Counted from the first letter of the stretch, positions 1 through 11,729 are shown. The stretch: DNA of 64,000 bases from Ipomoea triloba (GCF_003576645.1 NC_044924.1:5456184-5520183); one strand, 5' to 3'. Notes: generated by a model from the letters alone, not told the origin. Numbers and translations: made by a program.

Positions 1-268
1 TCCTCACACTATTTTGAAATAAACTAAAACTAGTATCTGACCCGTGCGATGCACGGTAATAATTTTTGGCATTTTAATAGTTGAAAAGTATAGTATAATA
101 ATAGTTAAAACTTAATATCCTATTTACTTACCATTAGTGATGTTATTCAACGGCTTACGGCTCAACGTATTCACCAAATCAATACAACCTAAAAAAAGAT
201 TTAAAAAATACAACATAATCCCTTCACTGAATTGTAGATCCTCACACTATTTTGAACTAAACTAAAAT
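1..268. repeat. Direct repeat pair of about 29 bp at the window edge
   Basis: The sequence beginning TCCTCACACTATTTTGAA at position 1 recurs at 239 with the same continuation (taaactaaaa) and few differences. The 238-bp period could be a tandem duplication or an insertion flanked by a long target duplication. The left border is cut by the window. The rest up to about 600 is AT-rich, with no gene visible. Confidence 0.45.
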
Positions 269-636
269 AATATTGTTTTAACCGATCTATAATCTTTTTT
301 TTTTTTGAAAACGATCTATAATCTTAATTAACCACATATACATATTAATATATTATTAAGTTTGTACCGTCACCATGGTTCATTGTTTTGCGGCATTCTA
401 ATTGAGGCAAGGAGCCTAAAAATCATGGGGTAATTAATAACAATAATAATGGCGCACTTAATTTGAGACAATATATTTATTATTTTATATTTAATTCATT
501 GGTTACGCATTTTTAAAAATTGATATGCTCCCCTATTAAATCCCAAGCTTTACAGATTCAAATACACAACAATCATCATTCTCGCACAGTCTCACTCATT
601 CCATTCCTATCAAGCTCTCTCTTCCTCTTCCCAGCA

Positions 637-1342
637 ATGCAGCGCCAATCACTGGGCTCGCCGGGATCCAAGCACCTCCTCGTTCAAGCAGGCCGCGATG
701 ACGTCACCTCCGCCACCGTCACGGCGGCGGATTCCGCCGTTTCGCTCCCGGTTAACTATGCCGAAGACGAAGAGCGCAAGTCGGTGAAGTATCTCAGCAA
801 ATCCGAGAACTACGTTCATCTCATCCCCGTCCTGACTATCCTCTGCTTCCTCATCCTCTACCTCTCGTCTCACAATCCTTCTGAGAAAGGTAATGCAAAA
901 CAGTAGGTCTCCGTAACTTCAATTTTTCACTTTTCCGGAAAGTTACGTACGTTCGTGAACATTTACTGAGTAGTGTGGATCATGTTTCAGACTTGGCTCA
1001 GTTCAGTGGATCCAAGGCAATTTCTAAGCCTATAGGTAAAATGCGCGCAAATTATTGCTCTCTGCTTGAAGCTTCATTCTCGTTTTTTGTCTGATTCATT
1101 CACTGAATTTGCAGCTTACAAGTGCGATTTCAATTTTCTAATTTCAAATTTCAAATTTATGTGCAATACTCACTGATTTTTATTCCGGTTTGTGGATACT
1201 GATGAATCAATCAGGAAACAGTGACAATTTCCAGAAAGATGTAGATGTCAAGCGAGGCGATATTTTGGCCATTCGAAGCTTGAGGAACCTGCGGGAGGCT
1301 AAGAAGAAGTATAGATTTAACCGGAAAACGGCTGAATTTTAA
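637..1342 (+). CDS. Small single-pass membrane protein, three exons, function unknown
   Basis: Exons are 637-889, 991-1035 and 1215-1342 (253+45+128 nt), giving a 141-residue protein that ends at TAA 1340-1342. All junctions are GT..AG and phase-consistent (codons split as G|AC and G|GA). The start is the ATG at 637, because the in-frame ATG at 520 lies in a pyrimidine-rich stretch that looks like 5' UTR. The N-terminal ~50 residues are Ser/Ala-rich and polar. One hydrophobic segment lies at about residues 60-78 (YVHLIPVLTILCFLILYLSS), followed by a basic C-terminal tail rich in Arg and Lys. GC content is clearly higher than the surroundings, as expected of a real exon. I do not recognise a named family; it resembles the many short plant membrane proteins listed as uncharacterised. 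It is unrelated to the oxidase array downstream and probably marks its edge. Confidence 0.75.
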
Positions 1343-3959
1343 GCCGTAGTATCTGTGTGTGTGTATGGAGTCGCCGGTTTTCGTCGGTGGAGCGAGCCAC
1401 GTGAGGTCCCCGTTATATCTGCCATTTTTTTCTGTTTTACCATGGCTGTATTATTATTACTCGTACGGAGAATTATTTTTGTCTCGTTGTGTGTGACAGT
1501 CAAATTCCCCACAGCTATTATTACTAAAAGTAGATAAAAGATTAAAAGTTGCCATTAAATGGTAGTACGGATTCATATGAATTTTTAAAGTATGGCAACA
1601 ACATTCAACTTTTGAATTGTGAAGTTGGCTCTGTTCTCCATTTTAAATATATTTCCTTTGCTCCAAACAAAGATAGGTATTGAATCCATTGTTCAACTAA
1701 TATGGAAATGTTTAAAAAAAAAAAAAACTAATATGGAAATTTACGCTTTTTGATTAGCCTAGCGGCCCTAGCGTAATTAAATGTGACAAACGTGAAGGGT
1801 AATAATGGGAAGCAAAGCAGTTGAGGGAGAATAATATTGCACCGCGGTTACAAAGTTAACAGCGAACCTAGTGTTATAGCGGTAAATAATTACTAGATTT
1901 TGAAAGCACATTCTAGCACCAATGCCATTGGCACCGCCAATTTTGAAACACTCCTCTATTCCCCTCTCTCTTTCCCTCTCCACCAAGAGATCACACATTC
2001 TTATTTAAAAAACATAACCTCACAAAGTTAATTATCTCATATAATTATGTCAGGTTCAAGTATAGGCCCGTGAATAAATTATATGGTAATTAATTTGTTA
2101 TATACTCGATCTCTAATCCTTAATACATAAAGCTTTAGTGTAGTTTGGGAGGTTGCAGCCCTCTTGAAAGATCTTGATGTATTAGGGTTGTATTCAACCT
2201 CAAAGAGTACCCATTTTTTTTAAAGAACAAACAGGCTGTTATATGATTGGTTTAGGGGATTCATGTTGTGATTTTCGCCGGTAAAGATATGTGCCATTTA
2301 ACCATTATTCTGTCAGGTTGATCATGTCACGTGTTTACACTGAATTGACTTGGACATATAATATTTAATATTATTGAATTAACTGTAGTATATAAAATGT
2401 CTAAATATAACATCTTAAACATTTCATTTAATATTATTGAATTAACTGACTCGGACATCGATTTTTAACTCAATCCTCGTAAGTTTAAGCATGTAAAATT
2501 TTTTAATATTTCTATCTTAGTTATTTAATCCGAATTCATAGAACAAATTTTCTCCTATAATTGAGAAATGAAGAATATGAAATCATCTTGAGTGCTCCAC
2601 CAATCGGCTAACACTAAACTAGTAAACTATGTTATATTAAATAATGGACTGCTCTTAAATTATGTTATGATGAGATACTTAGCCCATAAGGAGACGCTTG
2701 CAAATTTCATTGGTCAGTCGCTGTGTTTGTTCGAAATAGACAATGCAAAAACTATAACTCAAGAAAAGATTTCATTTTTCAATTAATCTCATATCTCTTC
2801 CTAGTCTTATTTTATTTTTAATGACTCCAATTTCCACAAAAGCTTTTATTTAATACTAGATAAATGACAATTGGTGCAAGCTTTGTGTGCATAACATATC
2901 CCGTTGATTTGACATTCATGTGATTAACTTGATATTTAAATTATGATTTTTTTTATAAAAGAAAATGTTATATCCCTTTTTTGCAACACCCACACCCACG
3001 ATATTTTGATAAATATTATAGTACATTTTTTTTTTTAGGGATAGAGACTACACTCACTATGGAAAGTAACAATGATATATTAGATAAGTACTTAAAATTC
3101 CAATGAAAATTGTCTGATAATTTTTAAGGTGTTGTGATCCATATTAATAATCATTTTATGGGTGATTAAAAATAAAAAGGATATTTTTTCATCCTTAAAA
3201 TGGTCTAAAAGTTGGACAAATTATAATTTTTTACTGTAAACTATTAGTTTCTAGCTACTTTTTTTTTTTTTTTGGTCACTGAAAATTTAAAATTTTCTAA
3301 ATGTGGGAATTGAAGAAATTTTGTTGGGAGCAACGATTGTTTGATATTTAATTATTTACCGAAGCTAAAATAATGTTGTCATAATATTTTTGTTTTTATT
3401 ATACAAAAATTCAAGAAAATATAAGGAGGTGTAAAAGAATATTCCCCATATTTTTATTGATAAATTGACTTTCTAGATTTTGAATGGAAATTTGGAATAG
3501 CGATTGTCAAAGTCTCTTGACAAAAGAGAAAGAGTGTTTGGGTGGCTTCCTTTGATTTTTATATTATTATATTTTTGGACCTTCAAGACAATTAGCGTGA
3601 AACGACATTAAATGGTAATAGAAACTTTTGCGTAAATATGTACATCATGCCCATTTTTGAATTATTAGACTTTATATTCTAGACACTATAATTCACTATT
3701 CCTCTCTATATTATTAAGAATATTATTATTTAGCATTCTTATTTTGATTGAAACTCTTTCTATCTTTATAAATACATCTCTTCATCATAGATTGATGAGT
3801 ATACCAAACAATCCATGGCTACAAAAAAAAAAAAAAAAGGATCGTACTTCCAATGTACGGTGGCATCTAGAAATGAATACTGCTCGTAGTACATGCATAC
3901 AAGAGCATGTTTCAGGAAAGGAGTCCGCGTATGAGCCAAGCACGACCGTACTTCTGTAG

Positions 3960-4880
3960 TACCAACGTCAATTTAGTAGAGTATAAATATTTGTTAGCGG
4001 GATTAATTAGGAGTTATCTAGATTTTTACTGTTGTTCAAACTTGTACGTACTTTAAATCTTAGAGAGAGAATCCTCAGCTCCCTAGGGTTTTTGGAACAA
4101 CTTGACACATTGATTTAAGGATTATAGGGGGATTCCAACTACAATTGATTGAAGATTTGCTCGCATTTCATTGGAGATTATTCTTGGAGATAAGTTTGTT
4201 TACACAATTGTAATCTACTTTCATTTCAAATGCTTCCATTGATTGTTCATCTTAGCTATTCAATTGTAACCAATTGTGGCAATGCCTAGCTAACTCTTAG
4301 GGAATTAGAATTAGGTTTACTTGTTAGGGTGTTACGGAGTATAATATTTTGATTGCAATTAGGAAGTGACTTGATGTATAATGTATTGATTTGATTCTTG
4401 TTGGAAGTGGACTTTGTGTAGACTCTTGTATAATGACATCCGCATTATACAAAAGGTCAAGGAGGTGTGTAGCCATAAAGAGATTGGAGCTACACTATAG
4501 CCTACTTCACTTGCAATTCCTACTTTACACGTAGAGCTCGAAAGAAGATATAGACTCTAAGTGTTCGAAGAAATATCTCAAGTAGTAGAATTGCTACTAG
4601 AGTACAGTAGAGTTCTACTACTTGATAAGCCAAATAGCTAGACCACAAGAGTGGCTTTGGCAATGGAAATATCTTCCAACAAGAATCATGATCAATGCAT
4701 TACACTACTTCCTATACATAGGATCATTTTACTGCATCCAATCAAAGAACACCTAGTCCAAGTTCATTTCCATCCCACGCATACTACAATTATCACTTGT
4801 GCGCTTAGAAGTGTACAATTTGATTTAAGTATTTGTGTTCATCGGGTTTAAAAACTCAACTATATGTAAGTATTATTTAT
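3960..4880. repeat. Possible degenerate LTR-type fragment
   Basis: The segment has the texture of the LTRs at 12.5 and 31.0 kb: a CCCTAGGGTTTTT run, pyrimidine-rich lines with 'attgtaatctactttcattt', then a stretch with 'gagctacactatagcc' resembling 56.58 kb. I found no clear TG..CA ends or target duplication, so the boundaries are approximate and the class is inferred. Confidence 0.3.
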
Positions 4881-5009
4881 ATATAATCATATTATTTTTA
4901 AAAATATATGATTGAGCGACATTGACTTATAAATTTAAATACATGCAATTATTTGAATTGAGGGTATGAATAAGAATGCATATATTGTCTTGTTTTGGAT
5001 TAAGTACAT

Positions 5010-5480
5010 GTACATACTAAGATTTAAGATAATTTGAAAGGGTCAAAATTACATAAATTTGAAAAAGTCGAAGTTGCAAATGATATCCAACAATCTAAAC
5101 ACAAAGAGGCAGGCAGATAAAAATCTAATAGCATTAGATATATAATATAATATAATATAATATAATAGCATTTTGAATGATTCAATACAGAATTTAATTG
5201 CACTTAGAGGTATTGGTGTTTTGGTCAGAAATTGCCTGTAAACTGCAAACCACTAAACCGAGTCGTGGAAGAATCCAAGAAATAATAAAATATAAATTTT
5301 TTTAGTTGAATTACTGCCGGCCCTGAGTGGCTTCATTTGGTCATACTATACACACATATATATATGCGTGACTTTGAAAATGTGTCCATTTATGTGTATT
5401 ATTGGATAAGTCATTAGTCATACTAGCAAAATTTTCCATTAATTTTTTTTCTATATAACTTAATAATGTTAATATAATCA
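5010..5480. repeat. Intergenic module, inverted copy of 11.98-12.43 kb
   Basis: It contains the reverse complement of the module seen at 12.0-12.4, 25.3-25.5 plus 26.2-26.4, and 62.9-63.2 kb. Diagnostic strings are GAATTACTGCCGG and GATTTAAGATAATTTGAAAG. It belongs to the segmentally duplicated flank that travels with the oxidase genes. It has no coding content. Confidence 0.6.
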
Positions 5481-6329
5481 TTTAGCGTTGGATATCCAAC
5501 ACTTACCATTTATTAGTGGAAGAATATTTAAACTTGTACAAGCCTTGCACTATTAACAAAGTTGAACGAAATTAAATAAAACAATCTCTAAAATAAATTT
5601 ATGCGAAATGTTAATATATAAGTAACTTAAATGAAAAAACAACTGAATTTAAAATTTCTTATACAAAATTTCAAGCTTATAGTATTGGACTATCACTTTT
5701 AAAACAAATAGAAAAAAGTGTCAAATAAACACTTAAATAAACTTTATTAAAAAAATAATTAGTCATATGAACTTCAAATAGTTACAATTAATCCCATCAA
5801 CTTATAATTTTTAGGTATTTGGATCCAATAGCTTATTATCCACTAGTATTAAGGTTCCGAGGATCGAAATCGACGACTAGCGACTGTTAAATGGTAGGCG
5901 ATCGTCTTCTTTAGTGACGAAGGCGACTGGAGACCGTTCAATGGTAGCTAATTGTTGAAACTTGAAACTCTAATTACTTGTGGATAATAGACTATTGAGT
6001 TCAAATACACGTAAAAAAAAATATGTTTAATTATAACGTAACTTTTTAAAATTCAACTACCTAATTGTTTTCGACAAAAATTTGTGTGAGATGGTCTCAA
6101 GTACAAATATTACAAATTATCACATTTTTATTTTGACTAGACTCGACTCGGGGATAAAGATCCGTGAGAGAATTTCACATTGGAGTTATTCATTATTTTT
6201 TTGTATAGAAGTTTAAGGGTCTATTTGACCTTTTTTCAAAATAAATTTATAAATAAAATTTAGTAGAGTTTAAGCAATTAAACACATACGTTTACTCAAG
6301 GTAAGTCTTTTTATTTTATTTTAATAAAA

Positions 6330-6473
6330 ATGGCGTATATAGTCTAACATATAAAATCTTCATAGTCAACACCTCCCACCTAAAATATTACTCGGTATTA
6401 AACATGATTGATTCTCCAATGCCTATAAATTGTCCATCACTAAATCATTATATCAATCAACAAAGTAAAGAAA
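6330..6473 (+). promoter_or_regulatory. Proximal promoter and 5' UTR of BBE-A
   Basis: A TATA box (TATAAAT) lies at 6424-6430, 44 nt before the ATG. The upstream string AAAATCTTCATAGTCAA and the CTCCAATGCCTATAAAT block recur, with small changes, before every other complete BBE gene of the window. The promoter is therefore homologous across the array. The leader is short and A-rich. Confidence 0.7.
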
Positions 6474-8063
6474 ATGAAGATGAAAGCCCCAAAGTGTTCT
6501 TTCCTTCTAGCATTAATTTCCTTAATTTCTTTCCCAGCCACCATTAATGCAAGCCCTCAAGATTTTCTCTATTGTCTTTCCAGCAAGCTGAGAAATGCCA
6601 CCTCTCAGGTTGTCTACACTCCGAACAACCCTTCATTCTTGCCCATCCTGAATTTCTCCGCCCAGAATTTCCGGTTCACGGCGCCCGGAACCCCCAAACC
6701 TGTAGTCATCATCACACCTTTACGTGAATCCCACGTCCAAGCCGCCGTGATTTGCTGCCGGAAGTATAACATTAAGCTGAGGACCCGAAGCGGCGGCCAT
6801 GATTTCGAGGGCCTTTCGTATGTTTCCAGGCTCCCGTTTGCGGTTCTTGACTTGATCAGGTTCCGGTCGATCGAGGTTAACGTTGGGGAGAAATCGGCGT
6901 GGGTCCAAACCGGAGCCACGCTTGGGGAAGTGTACTATGCCGTTGCTAATAAGAGCGACACTTTGGGTTTTCCGGCCGGGTTTTGTCCCTCGGTGGGCAC
7001 GGGTGGCCACATCAGCGGCGGTGGGTACGGGGCGATGGTGCGAAAATATGGGTTGGCGGCGGACCACGTGATTGACGCCCGAATCGTGGATGTTAACGGG
7101 CGAATCCTGGACCGGAAATCCATGGGGGAGGATCTCTTCTGGGCTATTAGGGGCGGCGGCGGTGCTAATTTCGGCGTCATATTGGCCTGGAAATTGGAAC
7201 TTGTTTCCGTGCCCAAAATTGTCACGGTATTCACAATTCCCAAAACTCTGGAACAAAACTTAACGAATCTAATATATAAATGGCAGCTTTTCGCCAACAA
7301 GGCCGACAGGAATCTCCTAATCAGAATCTTGGTCGGAAACACGAACACGAATCAAACTGGGAGAACAGTACGGGGTTTGTTCAGTGCACTATACCTCGGA
7401 AGATCCGAAGCCTTGCTAGCCACGATGCAGAAAGGGTTTCCAGAATTAGGCCTGACGAAATCCGACTTAACGGAGATGAGTTGGATAAAATCAGTGCTCT
7501 ATCACTACGATAACGGCCCCGTCGAGAGCCTACTCAACCGAACGTACCAGTTCAAACGGAGCTACAAGATCAAGTCCGACTACGCCAAACGCCCCTTTAC
7601 CCAACAAGTTTTGGAAGGGATATGGAAACTGTTCAAAGAAGAAGACGACATTAATGCGCCGCAAATGCAGTTAACCCCGTACGGAGGGAGAATGGATGAG
7701 ATTCCGCCGTCAGAAACGCCTTATCCACACAGGGCAGGGAACCTATTTTTCCTCGAATACAACGTTGGATGGGTCGAAGGCGGCCAAGTGGCGGCTCAGA
7801 AGCATCTGTCATGGATTCGGAAGCTTTACGCTTACTTGGCTCCCTATGTTTCCAACAATCCCAGAGAAGCGTACGTGAATTACAGGGATCTTGACCTGGG
7901 ACAAAACAATTTGGTGGGGAAAACCAGCCTGGCTCAGGCAAGTGCTTGGGGGTACAAATATTTCTTGAATAACTTCTATCGGCTTGCGAGAGTGAAGGCT
8001 TTGGTAGATCCAAATAACTTCTTTAGGGATGAACAGAGCCTTCCAGTTTCATCTCCAGTTTGA
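6474..8063 (+). CDS. BBE-A: berberine bridge enzyme-like FAD-linked oxidase
   Basis: This is an intact, intronless 529-residue frame, the usual length for plant BBE-like proteins. Residues 1-26 form a secretion signal, so the product should be apoplastic or vacuolar. The FAD-binding PCMH domain spans about residues 70-245 and the substrate domain follows. The C-terminal BBE domain lies at about 465-525 with NYRDLD. Both covalent FAD anchors are present: His109 in SGGHD and Cys171 in CPSVG, 62 residues apart as in the California poppy enzyme. His179 and Tyr185 of the [16 protein letters not shown] segment are conserved. Val174 (Cys+3) is the oxygen-gate residue seen in oxidases. By family alignment from memory, Glu428 sits at the position of the poppy catalytic Glu417. 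Phe111 replaces the usual Tyr after His-Asp. Members oxidise alkaloids, monolignols, cannabinoids or oligosaccharides; the substrate here is unknown. It is the most divergent complete copy in the window. Confidence 0.95.
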   Translation: MKMKAPKCSFLLALISLISFPATINASPQDFLYCLSSKLRNATSQVVYTPNNPSFLPILNFSAQNFRFTAPGTPKPVVIITPLRESHVQAAVICCRKYNIKLRTRSGGHDFEGLSYVSRLPFAVLDLIRFRSIEVNVGEKSAWVQTGATLGEVYYAVANKSDTLGFPAGFCPSVGTGGHISGGGYGAMVRKYGLAADHVIDARIVDVNGRILDRKSMGEDLFWAIRGGGGANFGVILAWKLELVSVPKIVTVFTIPKTLEQNLTNLIYKWQLFANKADRNLLIRILVGNTNTNQTGRTVRGLFSALYLGRSEALLATMQKGFPELGLTKSDLTEMSWIKSVLYHYDNGPVESLLNRTYQFKRSYKIKSDYAKRPFTQQVLEGIWKLFKEEDDINAPQMQLTPYGGRMDEIPPSETPYPHRAGNLFFLEYNVGWVEGGQVAAQKHLSWIRKLYAYLAPYVSNNPREAYVNYRDLDLGQNNLVGKTSLAQASAWGYKYFLNNFYRLARVKALVDPNNFFRDEQSLPVSSPV

Positions 8064-9238
8064 TAGCAGAAATTTATGTTGTTTGCAAACTCAGCTCTAA
8101 TCTGAGGTTAATTTGTGTTTGGATTAATTCTACCGGTTGCACGCGCCATTCTGCATGCTTAGTATAAAGTATCTGTCAATCTTTTTCATTTGGTTTGATG
8201 GTGAATACTGATTTGAAATAGTAATCCAGTTGTCATCATAATACATAATAGTTTAACTAGTATTACAAATGAAATTAATTAGTATTACATGTGGATTTTA
8301 TTGTCCAACATAGCATGTTTATCAGAATTTTCATCCAATATTATATGTTTAGAATTGAAGAAAATTCTAACCAACTTACGGTCCATTATTTATTTTTTAA
8401 TGTATAAAATTTGTGACTTTTTACAAAACATCAACCAATATTTATGTTGTGTGTTGGTCAGAACTAGTAAGGAAACAAAACTAAAGTTTCAATCAAAGAT
8501 ATATTCTAAAGTGTTTAGTGAGCATAACAATGAAATATGACAATAATAAAATTAGCCTTTCATCTCTAGACCGAGGCGAATTGCTCCTAGGCGTCCACCT
8601 AGGTGACGTGGCCGGCTGCCTAGTGCCTAACTCGGCCGACAAGGCCGAATTTGACCGAGTTAACTCGCCCAACTCGGCAGAGTTAGCCGAGTTAACTCGA
8701 GCGAGTCGGCCTTATTAATTTTATTATTATATTTATATATATTTAAATTTATTTATTTATATAAGTAAGAGAAGTAAGAGAGATATATATAATATATATA
8801 ATATAATATATGACATACACCTACACTGCTACACACATGAATTAATTTTTTGTTTTTATAGGTCGCCGCCTAGAACCGCTTAGACAGCTTAAAGGCGCTA
8901 GTCTACCGCCCGACTAGTGCCTAGCGCCTACTGCAACCATGGTCACAGCAGCACATGCAAAAGTGTGACTTAGCTTGTATATTTGTTTTATTATGGGAAC
9001 AAGGAATTTTATTATTCACTCACATGGGAATAAAAAACTTTATTATTGATCAATTTAAATTACAAAGTACACAAACAAAGAAATGTATTTTGAAGAATAC
9101 AAAGAGTATGTTCTAGTCCTATGACATGAATGATAAAAGAGAAATTTACAATAACAATAAAACGAAGAGAGGGAAACTAAATAATTTTATTGTAAGTAGA
9201 ATGGAGAGTCATAAATGTTGTGTCGGCAATCAATTCGA
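8064..9238. other. Intergenic: 3' flank of BBE-A and repeat
   Basis: The first ~430 bp are the 3' flank of BBE-A, copied at 14.94-15.35 kb. The stretch 9000-9238 is the 3' flank of BBE-B, with an AATAAA signal on the minus strand at 9186-9191, and is shared with BBE-C and BBE-F. No additional gene is seen. Confidence 0.7.
8565..8940. repeat. CCTAGGCG-type repeat, probable non-autonomous DNA element
   Basis: Both ends are GC-rich and carry reiterated CTAGGCG/GCCTAG words (8589-8625 and 8862-8935) around an AT-rich core. This looks like a fold-back MITE. I could not fix the termini or a target duplication. The paralogous flank at 15.83 kb lacks this GC-rich block, which supports an insertion. 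Confidence 0.4.
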
Positions 9239-10918
9239 TCATAGTGGATATGAAAGTGGAATAATGCTCTGTTCACTCCTGAAAAAGTTATCTGGATCTA
9301 CCAAAGCCTTCACTTTGGCAAGCCTATAGAAGTTATTCATGAAATATTTATAACCCCAAGAACTTGCCTGAGCCAAGCTGGTTGTCCCGACCAAATTGTT
9401 TTGCCCGAGGTCAAGATCCCTGTAATTGGAGTAGGATTCTCTGGGATTGTTGGAAACATAGGGAGTCAAGTAATCGTAAAGCTTCCGAATCCATGAGAGA
9501 TGCTTCTGAGCCGCGACTTGGCCGACTTCGTCCCATCCAGTGGCGTATCCGAGGAAAAATAGGTTACCTGCCCTGTGTGGATAAGGTGTTTCCGAGGGCG
9601 AAATCTCATCCATTATCCCTCCGTAGGGAACAAGCTGCATATTCGGCCCGTTGATGTCTTCTTCTTTAAACAGTTCCAACATCCCTTGGAAAATTTGGGG
9701 GGTAAAGGGGCGTTTGGCATAGTCGGACTTGATCTTGAAGCTCCGTTGTTTGAGATTGAAGGAGCGGTTGAGTAGGCTGTCGACGGGGTAGTGATAGGTT
9801 ACGGTGTTGATCCAACTCATCTCGGTTAAGTCAGATTTGGTGACGCCCAATTCTGGAAATCCTTTCTGCATCATGGCTAGCAAGGCTTCGGATCTTCCGA
9901 GGTATTGTGCATTGAACAAACCCTCTACTGTTCTCTCTCCATTCGTAGTGTTGGTGTTTTGTAGGACGACTCTGAGGTAGAGGTTTCTGTCGGCCTTGTT
10001 GGCGAAAAACTGCCATTTATACAATAGGTTGGTTAAGTTTTGTTCCAGGGTTTTGGAAATGTTGAATACGGTGACGGTTTCAGGCACGGGAACCAGTTCC
10101 AGTTTCCAGGCGAGTATGATGCCGAAGCTAGCGCCGCCGCCGCCCCTGATAGCCCAGATGATGCCGAAGCTAGCGCCGCCGCCGCCCCTGATAGCCCAGA
10201 AGAGATCCTCCCCCATGGATTTGCCGCCCCTGATAGCCCAGAAGAGATCCTCCCCCATGGATTTACGGTCCAGGATTCTCCCGTTAACATCCATGATTCG
10301 GGCGTCAATCACGTGGTCCGCCGCCAACCCATATTTTCGCAACAACATCCCGTACCCGCCGCCGCTGATGTGGCCACCCGTGCCCACCGTGGGACAAATA
10401 CCCGCCGGAAAAGCTAAAGTGTCGCTCTTATTACCAATGGTATAATAGAGTTCACCTAGCGTGGCTCCGGTTTGGACCCACGCCGACTTCTCCCCAACGT
10501 TAACCTTGATCGACCGGAATTTGATCAAGTCCAGAATGGCAAAGGGGAGGGTGGAAACAAAGGAAAGGCCCTCGTAATCGTGGCCGCCGCTTCGGGTCCT
10601 GAGCTGGATGTTATACTTTCGGGAGCAAATGAGTGCAGCTCGGACGTGGGATTCCCGTAAAGGTGTGATGATGACTACAGGTTTGGGGGTTCCCGGGCCC
10701 GTGAACCGGGAATTCTGGGCAGAGAGATTCAGGATGGGCAAGAATGATGGGCTGTTGGGAGTGTATACTACCTGAGAGGTGGCATTATTATTTCTCAGCT
10801 TTCTGGAAAGACAGTGCACAAAATCTTGATGATGAGCATGAATGCTACTGCAGGCTGCTGGGAAACAAATTAAGGAAAAAATAAATGCTACAACCACAAA
10901 ACACATTGGGCTTTTCAT
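9239..10918 (-). CDS. BBE-B: BBE-like oxidase with two in-frame 14-residue duplications
   Basis: This is an open 559-residue frame, 30 longer than its closest relative BBE-F. It has a signal peptide (residues 1-25), His113 and Cys175 for bicovalent FAD, the Val gate residue at Cys+3, and a C-terminal BBE domain with NYRDLD. The extra length is almost entirely in residues ~219-267, where KSMGEDLFWAIRGG and then WAIRGGGGASFGII are each repeated. This segment belongs to the conserved core of the FAD domain and is invariant in BBE-A, -C and -F, so the protein as written is unlikely to fold normally. The duplications have a 42-bp period like others in the window and may be assembly errors; without them this would be an ordinary ~531-residue enzyme. 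The ATG has the same TATA spacing as the other copies. AATAAA lies about 50 nt past the stop on the minus strand. Confidence 0.85.
   Translation of the reverse strand: MKSPMCFVVVAFIFSLICFPAACSSIHAHHQDFVHCLSRKLRNNNATSQVVYTPNSPSFLPILNLSAQNSRFTGPGTPKPVVIITPLRESHVRAALICSRKYNIQLRTRSGGHDYEGLSFVSTLPFAILDLIKFRSIKVNVGEKSAWVQTGATLGELYYTIGNKSDTLAFPAGICPTVGTGGHISGGGYGMLLRKYGLAADHVIDARIMDVNGRILDRKSMGEDLFWAIRGGKSMGEDLFWAIRGGGGASFGIIWAIRGGGGASFGIILAWKLELVPVPETVTVFNISKTLEQNLTNLLYKWQFFANKADRNLYLRVVLQNTNTTNGERTVEGLFNAQYLGRSEALLAMMQKGFPELGVTKSDLTEMSWINTVTYHYPVDSLLNRSFNLKQRSFKIKSDYAKRPFTPQIFQGMLELFKEEDINGPNMQLVPYGGIMDEISPSETPYPHRAGNLFFLGYATGWDEVGQVAAQKHLSWIRKLYDYLTPYVSNNPRESYSNYRDLDLGQNNLVGTTSLAQASSWGYKYFMNNFYRLAKVKALVDPDNFFRSEQSIIPLSYPL
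10116..10264. repeat. Two overlapping exact 42-bp tandem duplications inside BBE-B
   Basis: Copy pair one is 10116-10157 and 10158-10199. Pair two is 10181-10222 and 10223-10264. Both are exact as read, and the shared word GCCGCCCCTGATAGCCCAG occurs three times. The equivalent regions of BBE-A, -C and -F have a single copy. The reading frame is kept because 42 is a multiple of three. Confidence 0.95.
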
Positions 10919-11390
10919 TTTCGTATCCTTAGCTGATATGATTGTTGATTCAATATGATGATTTATCCATCCGATGGAGAATTCTATTTATAGGCATTGG
11001 AGACGCGGAAATTTTTTAGGTGGGATCGGAGTTGTTGACTATGAAGATTTATATATATATATATGTTACACAATACACGTACGCCACTTTTATTGAATTA
11101 ATTAAAAGAAAAAAAACAACAAAGACTTCCGTTTACAAATGAACCTATTGTGGTCGGTTAATCTTACTTGATCGATCTTTTGGTTTATAATTTTTTTGGC
11201 ATAGTAAATATATATCACTGCACCACTCCAAACATCTCGATCATATGATCTTTCATCAAAACGGTAGATTAGACTATAGGAGTTCACAAGTTCACATACG
11301 GAATGGTTCACGTGCAAAGATTTTCCAGGTGAAAGATGAAATGAGATTTGAGTTGTTGATCTAATCTTGATCAAACAGCTCAAATAAAGG
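10919..11390 (-). promoter_or_regulatory. Promoter of BBE-B, member of the shared BBE promoter module
   Basis: The TATA box (TATAAATAG on the minus strand) is at 10984-10992, about 65 nt before the ATG. Upstream lie GACTATGAAGATTT, a run with ACGT core (CACGTACG near 11077-11084) and GCCACTTTTATTGAATTA. The same ordered words occur before BBE-C, BBE-D, BBE-F and the orphan 5' end at 38.8 kb. A conserved ACGT core could bind bZIP or bHLH factors, which is only an inference. Confidence 0.65.
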
Positions 11391-11685
11391 AAATTTTAAA
11401 AAATAAAAAAAGTGCTTCGTGGAACTGAATGCATTCTCCTCCTACCATTGTGGAACTAATGCACCTTAAAGGTTCAAAATCATGCCATTTAAGTTTCAAG
11501 TTGACGCACCTTAAGTGTTAAAATGAAGCACCTTAAGATTTGAAAATATGCACATCAAGTTTTCAACAGTACGCAAAATTACTATAATGTCACCATTTTT
11601 TAAAACAAATTTATCTTTATTCTGTGCTGTTGATTTTAGCAAGAGTAATCCGCATGTTTTACATGGGAGAGCTTTTGCATCTGAT

Positions 11686-11729
<44 letters not shown>

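Larger units (their letters stand above)
1343..6330. other. Gene-free AT-rich intergenic DNA
   Basis: This contains the presumed 3' UTR of the first gene, A/T runs (about 3824-3838 and 3260-3274), and decayed repeats. The stretch 3100-3620 resembles modules found inverted at 14.1-14.4 kb and direct at 57.4-57.7 kb (the TTGTCAAGGTCTCTTGACA area). I see no coding potential: the longest open frames are short and of biased composition. Confidence 0.6.

Noticed and set aside
520..636. Upstream ATG extending the first gene by 39 residues
   Set aside because: The stretch is pyrimidine-rich and looks like a 5' UTR. The ATG at 637 opens the GC-rich exon and gives a sensible protein.
6614..7348. Opposite-strand open frames over BBE-A and other BBE copies
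   Set aside because: They are shadows produced by codon bias in the BBE genes and recur in every copy.
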